From Pseudomonas sp. ML2-2023-3 (lineage in GTDB: Bacteria > Pseudomonadota > Gammaproteobacteria > Pseudomonadales > Pseudomonadaceae), in assembly GCF_037055275.1 (NCBI RefSeq), contig NZ_CP146343.1, positions 2,266,501-2,330,500 on the forward strand: a stretch of DNA of 64,000 nt. Reading direction: 5' to 3'. The notes under the pieces are model-generated. The model ran no database searches and was not told the DNA's origin. It worked only from the letters and a program-made list of their open reading frames with translations. Below are positions 8,764-16,228 of this stretch, one piece after another (positions within the stretch are counted from its first letter, which is position 1; every line of letters starts with the position of its first letter). The position numbers and the translations under genes were made by a program.

Positions 8764-9523
8764 ATTCCAGGCATCTGCGATGCTGGCCGTGGCGTTTACC
8801 TTCAGCCTGGGCCTGGCCACCTCCTGGGCTCAAGCAGCCCAACCGGCCGGGGATTCGCCCGCTGCCGGCGGGGTGGTCGAGCAGGGCCTGTCGCCCCGCC
8901 AGCGCGCGATTCCCCTGATCGCCGCCGCGATGGCCAGCAGTAATATGCCAGCGCTTGATCGTGCCCTGAATCAGGGGCTCGATGCGGGTCTGACGGTCAG
9001 CGAGGTGAGGGAGATCCTGGTGCAGTTATATGCCTACACCGGTTTTCCGCGCAGCCTCAACGCCCTAGGTGAGTTGATGAAGGTGCTGCAGGCCCGTCAG
9101 CAACGTGGCATTGAAGATGCGCCGGGGCGTGAGCCGGAACGTGTGATCCCCACCGGCGACGAGTTACTGGCGGCGGGCAAGGCCAACCAGACCCGTATTT
9201 CAGGTGCACCGGTACAGGGCCCGTTGTTTGACTTTGCTCCGGTGATCAACCAGTACCTGCAGGCGCATTTGTTCGGCGACATTTTTGAACGCGACAATCT
9301 GGACTGGCAAAGCCGCGAGCTGGCGACCGTCGGAGCACTGGCTGCCACGCCCGGGGTTGAGCCGCAACTGCGCTCACACATGGGCGCAAGCCTGCGGGTG
9401 GGTCTGAGCGAGGCGCAACTGCGCGAGGTGAGCCAGGTATTGGCCGAAAGCGGTGATGGAGATGCCGCCCGGCGCGCCGTCGAGGCGCTGGACGCGCAAC
9501 TGGCAGCGCGTCAGTCGGGGTAG
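8741..9523 (+). CDS. exported carboxymuconolactone-decarboxylase-fold protein (two CMD repeats)
   Basis: 260 residues, beginning inside the cupin gene (23-bp overlap). Residues about 12-32 (ASAMLAVAFTFSLGLATSW) are a signal peptide or anchor. Two CMD-type helical repeats follow: residues ~50-110 (LIAAAMASSNMPALDRALNQ, EVREILVQLYAYTGFPRSLNA) and ~160-250 (DWQSRELATVGALAATPGVE, LRSHMGASLRVGLSEAQLRE). Neither repeat has the CxxC pair of the AhpD peroxidase branch, so it is of the decarboxylase/lactonase-like type. With the exported hydrolase and cupin it may process one extracytoplasmic compound. Its end overlaps the convergent LysR gene by 13 bp. Confidence 0.85.
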   Translation: MNNTEPVKFQASAMLAVAFTFSLGLATSWAQAAQPAGDSPAAGGVVEQGLSPRQRAIPLIAAAMASSNMPALDRALNQGLDAGLTVSEVREILVQLYAYTGFPRSLNALGELMKVLQARQQRGIEDAPGREPERVIPTGDELLAAGKANQTRISGAPVQGPLFDFAPVINQYLQAHLFGDIFERDNLDWQSRELATVGALAATPGVEPQLRSHMGASLRVGLSEAQLREVSQVLAESGDGDAARRAVEALDAQLAARQSG

Positions 9524-10404
9524 CGCAGGGCTTCGCGCAACAGGGTGAAGGCCGGGGAAGACTGACGACGGCTCGGGTAATAGAGGTGGTAGCCAGAGTA
9601 GGGTTCGCACCAGTCCTCCAGCACGCGGATCAAACGGCCCTGCTCGACATGGGGCCGCACCACATCTTCCGGCATATAGGCCAGGCCCAGCCCCTGCAGG
9701 ACCGACTCCAGGCGCATGGCAATGTTGTTGAACACCAGTTGGCCTTCTATCCGCACCTTGAGCGCCTGGCCGTTTTTCTCGAACTCCCACATAAACAGGC
9801 CGCCGTGGGTGGGCATGCGCAGCGTTATGCAGTTGTGTGACACCAGGTCGGCCGGGGTCACCGGCGTGGGGTAGCGACTGAAGTACGCGGGGGAACCGAC
9901 CACGGCCATGCGCATATCGGGGCCGATGCGCATGGCAATCATGTCCTTGGCTACCTGTTCGCCCAGACGCACGCCAGCGTCGAAGCCCTCGGCGACAATA
10001 TCGGTCAGGCCGTAGTCAACGATGATTTCAATGTTCAAGTCGGGGTTGTCAGGCAACAGCTGAGCCAGCACCGGTTGCAGGACCGCGATCGAGGCATGCT
10101 CCCCTGCCGTGATGCGTAATGTGCCCGCAGGTTTGTCGCGGAACTTGCTGAGCAGCGCCAGTTCGTTGTTGATCTCGTCGAAGCGTGGCGCAATCACCTG
10201 CAACAGGTGCTCCCCCGCTTGCGTGGGGGCAACGCTGCGGGTTGTCCGCGCCAGCAACCTGACCCCCAGCCGCTCCTCCAGTTGGCGCATGGCCCGGCTG
10301 AGTGCTGGTTGCGATATGCCGAGCCGGGCCGCGGCGCGCGTAAAACTGCGCTCTTGGGCGACGACCGAGAAGATTGCCAATTGCTCGTAATTTTCAACCG
10401 CCAT
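9511..10404 (-). CDS. LysR-family transcriptional regulator
   Basis: 297 residues with a standard LysR N-terminus: LAIFSVVAQERSFTRAAARLGISQPALSRAMRQLEERLGVRLLARTTRSVAPT. The effector-binding domain starts near residue 90 (AGTLRITAGEHASIAVLQPVL) and includes a strand with IVDYGLTDIVAEGFDAGVRLGE. It is convergent with, and overlaps the end of, the exported hydrolase-cupin-CMD operon, and is a plausible regulator of it because genes of this set are commonly grouped with a LysR regulator. Direct targets cannot be read from sequence. Confidence 0.92.
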   Translation of the reverse strand: MAVENYEQLAIFSVVAQERSFTRAAARLGISQPALSRAMRQLEERLGVRLLARTTRSVAPTQAGEHLLQVIAPRFDEINNELALLSKFRDKPAGTLRITAGEHASIAVLQPVLAQLLPDNPDLNIEIIVDYGLTDIVAEGFDAGVRLGEQVAKDMIAMRIGPDMRMAVVGSPAYFSRYPTPVTPADLVSHNCITLRMPTHGGLFMWEFEKNGQALKVRIEGQLVFNNIAMRLESVLQGLGLAYMPEDVVRPHVEQGRLIRVLEDWCEPYSGYHLYYPSRRQSSPAFTLLREALRYPD

Positions 10405-10428
10405 ATCGCCGTCCTTATGCAGTGCCCG

Positions 10429-11220
10429 TCAAACGATGGCGGGGTAGTCGGCCATCGTGTCCGGCCACGGGCTCAATACTTCAAAGCCTTCGTCGGTCAC
10501 GGCGACCATGTGCTCCCACTGAGCCGATAGCGCGCCATCCTTGGTGACCACGGTCCAGTGATCGGGCAGGGTTTTGACATGGTGTTTGCCGGCATTGAGC
10601 ATGGGCTCGATGGTGAAAATCATGCCGGTCTTGAGCTTCATGCCCTGGCCCGGATAGCCGTAGTGCAGCACTTGCGGCTCGTCGTGATAGACCTTGCCGA
10701 TGCCGTGGCCGCAGTACTCGCGCACGACGCTGAAGCCTTCTTTCTCGGCGAGGGTCTGGATGGCGTGGCCGATATCGCCCAGGGTTGCTCCGGGGCGCAC
10801 CATGCGGATACCGGCGCACATGGCGTCGTAGGTGGTCTTGACCAGATGCCGTGCGGCGGCACTGGGTTCGCCGACGAAGTACATGCGGCTGGTGTCGCCG
10901 AACCAGCCATCCTTGACCACCGCAATGTCGATATTGACGATGTCGCCGTCCTGCAGCACCCGGTTCGAAGGAATGCCGTGGCACACCACTTCATTGACCG
11001 ACGCGCACACGGTTTTCGGAAAGCCGTGGTAGCCCACGTTGCCCGGAATGGCCTTCTGCACATTGACGATGTAGTCGTGGCAGATCTGGTCGAGCTGGTC
11101 GGTGGTAACGCCCGCCTTCACGTGTTCGCCGATCATGGCCAGCACCTCGGCGGCCAGTTTGCCCGCCACCTTGGACTGGGCAATCTGTGCCGGGCTATTG
11201 ATAACGACGTTGTTTCTCAT
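10429..11220 (-). CDS. map: type I methionine aminopeptidase, accessory copy coupled to ParD-like gene
   Basis: 263 residues covering the whole pita-bread fold of type Ia MetAP. The five metal ligands are present: Asp in NIDIAVVKDGWFGDTSR (two Asp), His in EYCGHGIGKVYHDEP, Glu in GMIFTIEPML and Glu in AQWEHMVAVTDEG. The enzyme removes N-terminal Met from nascent chains. It is not beside rpsB/tsf as the housekeeping copy usually is, so it is likely a paralogue. Its ATG overlaps the TGA of the ParD-like gene (ATGA, 11217-11220), so the two are translationally coupled with the ParD-like gene first. Confidence 0.93.
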   Translation of the reverse strand: MRNNVVINSPAQIAQSKVAGKLAAEVLAMIGEHVKAGVTTDQLDQICHDYIVNVQKAIPGNVGYHGFPKTVCASVNEVVCHGIPSNRVLQDGDIVNIDIAVVKDGWFGDTSRMYFVGEPSAAARHLVKTTYDAMCAGIRMVRPGATLGDIGHAIQTLAEKEGFSVVREYCGHGIGKVYHDEPQVLHYGYPGQGMKLKTGMIFTIEPMLNAGKHHVKTLPDHWTVVTKDGALSAQWEHMVAVTDEGFEVLSPWPDTMADYPAIV

Positions 11221-11459
11221 TGATTTGCTCCCGCAGTGGCATCAGCCAGTTCGCACACGTGCTTCAAATCGAGACCGCCTTGCAGTTCGGCCTGTATCAG
11301 CAAGCGGCAGATCTGGTTGTGATCCAGGTCGGGATGCAATTCGGTCAACATGCCGATACGCATCCAGTGCTCTGCCTGTGCATTGATCGAACGGTTGAGT
11401 GCGTTGCTGGCGACCCGCAAGTTTTCATGGGTGGCGTCCGAGATCTTTACGATGCCCAT
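11217..11459 (-). CDS. ParD-like antitoxin-domain protein
   Basis: 80 residues. The sequence (GIVKISDATHENLRVASNAL, then SINAQAEHWMRIGMLTE) matches the ParD-like family (PF11903 type), predicted to have a ribbon-helix-helix DNA-binding N-terminus. ATG 11459 was chosen because MGIVKISD is the family start; a TTG at 11471 adds four residues. It precedes and overlaps the methionine aminopeptidase gene, the position an antitoxin has relative to its toxin, and there is no ParE-like gene. Whether it represses its own promoter is inference from the RHH fold. Confidence 0.82.
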   Translation of the reverse strand: MGIVKISDATHENLRVASNALNRSINAQAEHWMRIGMLTELHPDLDHNQICRLLIQAELQGGLDLKHVCELADATAGANQ

Positions 11460-11601
11460 CTGAATGCTCAATATGAAATGTATATGAAACGTATATTAAT
11501 CGAGAGGGGTGCCCGATCGCAACTCAAAGGTCTGTTTGTCATGGACAGCGCGCAGGGTCGATCCCTATGCTGGTGCCATTAAAAAAACAATCAAGCACAC
11601 C

Positions 11602-13359
11602 ATGACCCTCAATGCCTCTTTCCATGCGCTGCTCCATTGGCTGGCCCGGCCACACCGAAGCCTGGTGGCGCGCTATACCCTGCTTTCGGTTTTTGTGATG
11701 AGCATTGCGCTGATCACCCTTGCCGTTCTTTACGAGCAATTGGCCAAGGATCTGCTCAACCGCCTGACCGGTGAGCGGCTCGACGCTCAGGCGCTGTCGA
11801 CGGCAAACCGCTTGTCATCGTTTCTGGATGACCGCTTTTACCAGCTCTCGGCCCTGTCGAATCACCCCAACATGCCTGACTTTATCGCCGACCCGTCACC
11901 CCTGATCAGTGACGTGGATTCGTTGCTCAAGCTGGAGGGGGACTTGCCCTTCATGTACGGGGTGCTGTTTTTCGATGAGCAGGACCGGCTGGTCAAGGTA
12001 TTGCCAGGCCAGTCTGCCTCCAGTGAGCCTTACTGGGGCAGTGAGCACTGGTCCATCGCGGGTCTGGCGGTGCAAAAGGTGGGGGATGTGGAGGTCATTG
12101 GCCCGCTGCTGCCCAAGGCGGGAGGTTCGGGCAGCTTTCTGATCCGCAAGAGCGTGCGCAACGGCCGCACCAACCAGCGGGTACGGATTGCGCTGCATCT
12201 ACGCCTGGCGTCCTTGACCGAACTGCTGGTCAGTGCAGGCATGAGCGGTGTGGTGGCGCCGCTGTTGCGCGTGCCCGGAGGCGAGTTTGTCGACCCCACT
12301 GGCCGTCAGGTCAAGGCCCCGACCCAATGGCATGAAGGACCGGTCATTCTGCCGGGCTGGCAGTTGGTGTTCAGCGTGGAGCCGGGAGCGATCCTCAAGC
12401 CGCTCAACGACGCCCGGTGGTGGCTGTACTGGGTCGCTGCGGGTTTCATCGGTTTTATCCTGATCGTGTTTTTCACCCTGTCCCGGCAACTGCGTTCACG
12501 GGTCAGTACGCTGCTGCAAGGTGCCCACCAGCTGTCCATGGGCGACCTGACCTACCGTCTGGCCCGGCAGCCCCGTGACGATGAAATCAGCCATGTAGCC
12601 CGGGCGTTCAACGTGATGGCCGAGCGCCTGGCCCAGGTCATGGAAAAAACCGTGCGCACCGAAAACCTCGCGGTGCTCGGTACATTCGCCACCGGTGTTG
12701 CCCATGAGGTGCGCAATCCGCTGGCAACCATGAAAACTACCGTTCAGGCCCTGCTGCGCCGGGAGCAAGAGCCGCAACGACGCCTGCTGCTGAGTGATCT
12801 GGTTAAGGAAATCGACCGCCTGTCACGGGTCACCAATGACTTGCTGGAGTACGGCAGGCCGCGCCCGGCTCAGCCGCGAGAGGTGTCGGTGGCGCAGCTT
12901 TTTGCCCACGCCGCGCACGTGGTCGGGCCCCAGATGCAGGCACGCAACATTGATTTTCAGTGCGCTGCGCCACCGGACTTGCAGGTGTATATCGACCCGG
13001 ATCAGGCCCAGCAGGTGTTGCTCAATTTATGCTTGAACGCCTTGCAGGCCAGCAGCGAGGGGCAGGTTGTCCGGCTTGACGCCGAGCCCTGGCAAGGGCG
13101 GGTACGTATGGTGGTCACTGATCAGGGCTGCGGTATATCGGCCGCTGACTTGCAGAATATCCGCCAGCCATTTTTCACCCTCAAGGCCCGTGGCACCGGC
13201 TTGGGGCTAAGCATTTGCCAGCAGTTGCTGGAGGCCAACGGCGCCCGAATGGAAATCGCCAGCACCGTGGGCGAGGGCACTCGGGTGATACTGGATTGCC
13301 CGATGCCGCCATCCCCCCTGCTAGCAGGACACGTCCCAACAGAGAACGAATTGAAGTGA
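11602..13359 (+). CDS. membrane sensor histidine kinase, NtrB-like two-component sensor
   Basis: 585 residues. TM1 is at about 22-43 (LLSVFVMSIALITLAVLY), a ~225-residue periplasmic sensor domain follows, TM2 is at about 272-293 (WVAAGFIGFILIVFF), then HAMP (STLLQGAHQLSMGDLTYRLA), HisKA with the phospho-acceptor His near residue 368 (FATGVAHEVRNPLATMKT), and HATPase with the N box (LNLCLNALQASS), G1 (DQGCGIS) and G2 (GTGLGLSICQQLLE). The G2 form and absence of a long F box are typical of NtrB/DctB-class kinases that pair with sigma54 activators. It lies 7 bp before such a regulator, so the two are certainly co-expressed. The periplasmic domain presumably senses the imported compound or a binding-protein complex. 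Confidence 0.93.
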   Translation: MTLNASFHALLHWLARPHRSLVARYTLLSVFVMSIALITLAVLYEQLAKDLLNRLTGERLDAQALSTANRLSSFLDDRFYQLSALSNHPNMPDFIADPSPLISDVDSLLKLEGDLPFMYGVLFFDEQDRLVKVLPGQSASSEPYWGSEHWSIAGLAVQKVGDVEVIGPLLPKAGGSGSFLIRKSVRNGRTNQRVRIALHLRLASLTELLVSAGMSGVVAPLLRVPGGEFVDPTGRQVKAPTQWHEGPVILPGWQLVFSVEPGAILKPLNDARWWLYWVAAGFIGFILIVFFTLSRQLRSRVSTLLQGAHQLSMGDLTYRLARQPRDDEISHVARAFNVMAERLAQVMEKTVRTENLAVLGTFATGVAHEVRNPLATMKTTVQALLRREQEPQRRLLLSDLVKEIDRLSRVTNDLLEYGRPRPAQPREVSVAQLFAHAAHVVGPQMQARNIDFQCAAPPDLQVYIDPDQAQQVLLNLCLNALQASSEGQVVRLDAEPWQGRVRMVVTDQGCGISAADLQNIRQPFFTLKARGTGLGLSICQQLLEANGARMEIASTVGEGTRVILDCPMPPSPLLAGHVPTENELK

Positions 13360-13366
13360 GTCGCTG

Positions 13367-14707
13367 ATGTCCGATGTTCACGTTTTAATCGTCGACGATG
13401 AAGAAGCGCTGGTGCGCTCGCTCAGCTATGCCTTGCGTGAGGAGGGCATGCGCATCAGCACGGCCGGCAGTGGCGAAGCGGCACTGCAGCATGCCCTGGA
13501 TGACATCGACATTGTCCTGCTCGATCTTGGCCTGCCGGGGATTGACGGCATGGCCACTCTGGACGGCTTGCGCCTGCGCAGCCCGCTGCTGCCGGTGATC
13601 ATGATTTCTGCCCATGGGGATACCCGTGCGGCCGTTCAGGCGGTCAAGGGCGGTGCGACCGATTACCTGACCAAGCCATTTGAACTGGATGACTTGCTCG
13701 CCACCATCAGCAGCACCCTGGCCCTTGATGGGCCGGAGCCGGTCGCCAGTGGGGAGTTGGCGGCAGGCCTGCAAGGCCAGAGCGCGGTCATGTTGGCATT
13801 GCATGGGGCCGTGCAGCGGATTGCCCGCAGTTCGGCAACGCGGATCCTGCTGCTGGGCGAATCCGGCACGGGCAAAACCCTGGTGGCCCAGGCCCTGCAC
13901 GGCTACAGCTCACGTGCTGGCTGCGCCTTTATCGAGGTCAATTGCGCGGCCTTGCCGGAACAGTTGATTGAGGCTGAACTGTTTGGCTCCGAAAAGGGGG
14001 CCTACACCGGTGCCCATCAAAAGCGTGCCGGGCTGGTCAGCCAGGCCAATGGCGGGACGCTGTTTCTGGATGAAATTGGTGAACTGCCGTTGAGTCTGCA
14101 AGCCAAGCTTTTGCATTTTCTGGAGAACGGAAACTACCGCGCCGTGGGTGCCAGCCAGGCCAGCAGCGCGGATGTCAGGGTGGTGGCTGCCACCAATCGG
14201 GACCTGGCCGACGATGTCCGCCTGGGACGGTTTCGTGAAGACCTGTTTTATCGCCTGAACGTGATCACCGTGGATATTCCGGCCTTGCGTGAACGCGAAG
14301 ATGATCTGCTGCTTCTGGCCCAGTACTTTGCCCAGCGCCAGGCGCTGGAAGAGGGCGTGAGTCCGATCCGGTTTTTGCCTGACTGCGTCGAGCGGCTGCG
14401 CCGTCATCGCTGGCCGGGCAATGTGCGCGAGTTGAAGAACCTGGTTGAGCGCCTGACCATTCTTTTGCCGGGGCAAGGGATCAGTGCCGGGATGCTGCCG
14501 GCGCAGTTGCAAGAATCCCCATTGCCCGACAACACGGCCCTGGTGCTGGGTGATCAGCTCGAACGTGCCGAGCGTGAACTGGTCACTGATGCCCTGACCC
14601 GCACGGCGGGCCACAAAGGCCTGGCCGCGCAATTGCTGGGGATTTCCCGGCACGCACTCAAGCGCCGCCTGCAACGCCTGGGCATTGAGCGCTCACCCGA
14701 GCGCTAA
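13367..14707 (+). CDS. sigma54-dependent response regulator (NtrC family)
   Basis: 446 residues. The receiver domain (1-~120) has the acidic pocket VDDEEA, phospho-acceptor Asp in DIVLLDLGLPG and Lys in DYLTKPFE. The AAA+ domain (~140-375) has Walker A GESGTGKT, the sigma54-contact loop as GAYTGA (the Phe-to-Tyr variant, which is functional in many activators), Walker B GGTLFLDEIGEL, and the arginine region RFREDLFYRLNV. A Fis-type HTH closes the protein (GHKGLAAQLLGISRHALKRRLQRLGI). Its cognate sites are probably the GAGCG-N5-CGCTC dyads at its own stop codon and 32 bp downstream. Confidence 0.95.
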   Translation: MSDVHVLIVDDEEALVRSLSYALREEGMRISTAGSGEAALQHALDDIDIVLLDLGLPGIDGMATLDGLRLRSPLLPVIMISAHGDTRAAVQAVKGGATDYLTKPFELDDLLATISSTLALDGPEPVASGELAAGLQGQSAVMLALHGAVQRIARSSATRILLLGESGTGKTLVAQALHGYSSRAGCAFIEVNCAALPEQLIEAELFGSEKGAYTGAHQKRAGLVSQANGGTLFLDEIGELPLSLQAKLLHFLENGNYRAVGASQASSADVRVVAATNRDLADDVRLGRFREDLFYRLNVITVDIPALREREDDLLLLAQYFAQRQALEEGVSPIRFLPDCVERLRRHRWPGNVRELKNLVERLTILLPGQGISAGMLPAQLQESPLPDNTALVLGDQLERAERELVTDALTRTAGHKGLAAQLLGISRHALKRRLQRLGIERSPER

Positions 14708-14713
14708 CCGCTC
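14699..14713. promoter_or_regulatory. upstream dyad 1, GAGCG-N5-CGCTC
   Basis: GAGCG, five bases (CTAAC), CGCTC. It overlaps the stop codon of the response-regulator gene. It has the same half-sites and spacing as the dyad at 14727-14749, with centres 32 bp (about three helical turns) apart. Proposed enhancer site for the sigma54 activator. Confidence 0.55.
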
Positions 14714-14726
14714 AGGGTTGCGCGCA

Positions 14727-14749
14727 TGTTGAGCGGATAGCGCTCAACA
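14727..14749. promoter_or_regulatory. upstream dyad 2, perfect 9-bp arms
   Basis: TGTTGAGCG, five-base spacer GATAG, CGCTCAACA: a perfect dyad of 9-bp arms. It is centred about 90 bp upstream of the -24/-12 element, the usual range for NtrC-class enhancers. Proposed binding site of the response regulator encoded immediately upstream. Confidence 0.65.
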
Positions 14750-14767
14750 GGCATCAAACACCCCATC

Positions 14768-14810
14768 CGTAGCCGCTGCCGAAGGCTGTGTCCGGCTGCT
14801 GCGGCTACAG
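14768..14810. repeat. REP-like hairpin (GTAGCCGCTG type), short form
   Basis: GTAGCCGCTGCCGAAGGC and the inverted GCTGCTGCGGCTACAG face each other across a short loop. It lies between the enhancer dyads and the sigma54 promoter and shares arm sequence with the longer REPIN-like copies in this window. Confidence 0.6.
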
Positions 14811-14818
14811 GGTGGCGC

Positions 14819-14835
14819 TTGGCACACCCTTTGCT
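14819..14835 (+). promoter_or_regulatory. sigma54 (-24/-12) promoter
   Basis: TTGGCACACCCTTTGCT: TGGCAC, five bases, TTGCT, an exact match to the sigma54 consensus with GG and GC twelve positions apart. Transcription would start near 14846, giving a ~40-base leader before ATG 14887. It drives the binding-protein/ABC-transporter/dehydrogenase operon and stands directly downstream of the sigma54 activator gene. Confidence 0.85.
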
Positions 14836-14886
14836 CTATCCCTCTGGCTGCTCAACAAGAGGCGTTTTCAACGCCCCAAGGAATTT

Positions 14887-16200
14887 ATGCACCCGATGCG
14901 TTCATGGCGTTTTTGCGCCCCGGCTTTGGCTGGTCTGCTGATTGGTTCGTCTGCCTGTGCCGAGGTCGGTCGGCTGGAGCTCGGCGTGCCTGCGGCCCAG
15001 GCCGATCTGACCATGGGTTGCCTGTATCCGATGACCGAACGTGCGGCCATCTACGGGCAAGACAGCATTGTCGGGATTCAGGTCGCCCTCGATGAATTGC
15101 AGGCCCGCCAGCAGGCCGGTGAGCCCGTGCCGCGTTTGCGGGTGATCATTGATGATGATCAGTCCAAGGCCTCGTACGGCGTCAGCCTGGCCAGAAGCTT
15201 TATCCACAAGGACGGCGTTCAGGTGCTGTGCGGCATGGTCTCGTCGGGGGTGGCGCTGGCGGTCAGCCAACTGGCCCGCCAGGAAAAAGTGCTGATGATC
15301 GGCACCGATCACGCGTCTTCGCGCATGACCCTGGAAAACGGCCACCCTTACTACTTCCGTGTGACCAACGACACCTGGACCTCAATGGCGGCCGGAGCCC
15401 GTTATCTGCAGGCACTGCAGAAAAAGACCGGCTGGAAGCGCCTGGCCTTTATCGGCCCCGATTACGAATACGGTCACGTGTCGCGGGATGACCTGCACAC
15501 CGCCCTGAACCAGTTGGGTGTGAAGTTCGACGACGTGATCGAGCTATGGCCGCGTCTGTATGAGCCGGATTACTCGCCCTATATCACCGCGCTGGAGCAA
15601 TCCAGACCCGACATTATCGTCTCGGCCATTTGGGGCGGCGACTTCCACGCATTCGTCAAGCAAGCGGCCGGTTCCCGCTTGCTGGAGACCTCGCGCCTGG
15701 CCAACTTCGACACCGGGGCCAATTTCGACTTTCTGGTTGCCCTGGGTGACAAGGCCCCGGCGGGGCTGATCCTGTCTGCCCGGCACCACAACAACTGGCC
15801 GCAAACCGAACGCAACCGCTCGTTTGTCGAGCGCTTTCATCAGTTGAGCGGACGCTATCCAACCTATGCCGCACAGGGCGCCTACACCGGCGTCATGGTG
15901 TTGGCCAAAGCCTTTGAAAAGACCGGGGGCGTGACCGACAGCCAGGCGCTGATCCGTGCACTGGAAGGCCTGGAAATCGCCTTGCCGGAAGATCCGCCCG
16001 GTACGTACTCGCGCATCGATCCCGTCACCCATCAGATCCAGCAGAGCCAGGCCATTGGCTCGCCGGTGCCCACGACCGCTTACCCGCCTGCCCAACTGAT
16101 GCTGGGTAACTGGTCGGTGTACTCGGCGCAAGAGCTACAGCTCGACAGCGCCACGCTGAAGCGGCGACTGGCCGCACGAAAACCCGTTGACGAGCCTTAG
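14887..16200 (+). CDS. periplasmic binding protein, branched-chain amino acid/amide type (first of two)
   Basis: 437 residues with a signal peptide (APALAGLLIGSSACAEV). The mature protein is a type I periplasmic-binding fold of the LivJ/AmiC/urea-binding class: LTMGCLYPMTERAAIYGQDS, LRVIIDDDQSKASYGVSLAR, GVALAVSQLARQEKVLMIG and the second-lobe segment RLAFIGPDYEYGHVSRDD. It binds a small solute for an ABC importer or, as with AmiC, could signal to a regulator. ATG 14887 follows AAGGAATTT. As the first gene after the sigma54 promoter and separate from the second binding protein, it may deliver ligand to the sensor kinase; that is inference. Confidence 0.85.
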   Translation: MHPMRSWRFCAPALAGLLIGSSACAEVGRLELGVPAAQADLTMGCLYPMTERAAIYGQDSIVGIQVALDELQARQQAGEPVPRLRVIIDDDQSKASYGVSLARSFIHKDGVQVLCGMVSSGVALAVSQLARQEKVLMIGTDHASSRMTLENGHPYYFRVTNDTWTSMAAGARYLQALQKKTGWKRLAFIGPDYEYGHVSRDDLHTALNQLGVKFDDVIELWPRLYEPDYSPYITALEQSRPDIIVSAIWGGDFHAFVKQAAGSRLLETSRLANFDTGANFDFLVALGDKAPAGLILSARHHNNWPQTERNRSFVERFHQLSGRYPTYAAQGAYTGVMVLAKAFEKTGGVTDSQALIRALEGLEIALPEDPPGTYSRIDPVTHQIQQSQAIGSPVPTTAYPPAQLMLGNWSVYSAQELQLDSATLKRRLAARKPVDEP

Positions 16201-16228
16201 CCGCTCACTCATCCATTGAGAACCAAGC

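Noticed and set aside
14820..16200. The first binding protein as AmiC, the amidase-operon regulator
   Set aside because: AmiC is cytoplasmic and lies beside amiR and amiE; this protein has a signal peptide and no amidase gene is nearby, so only the shared fold is claimed.
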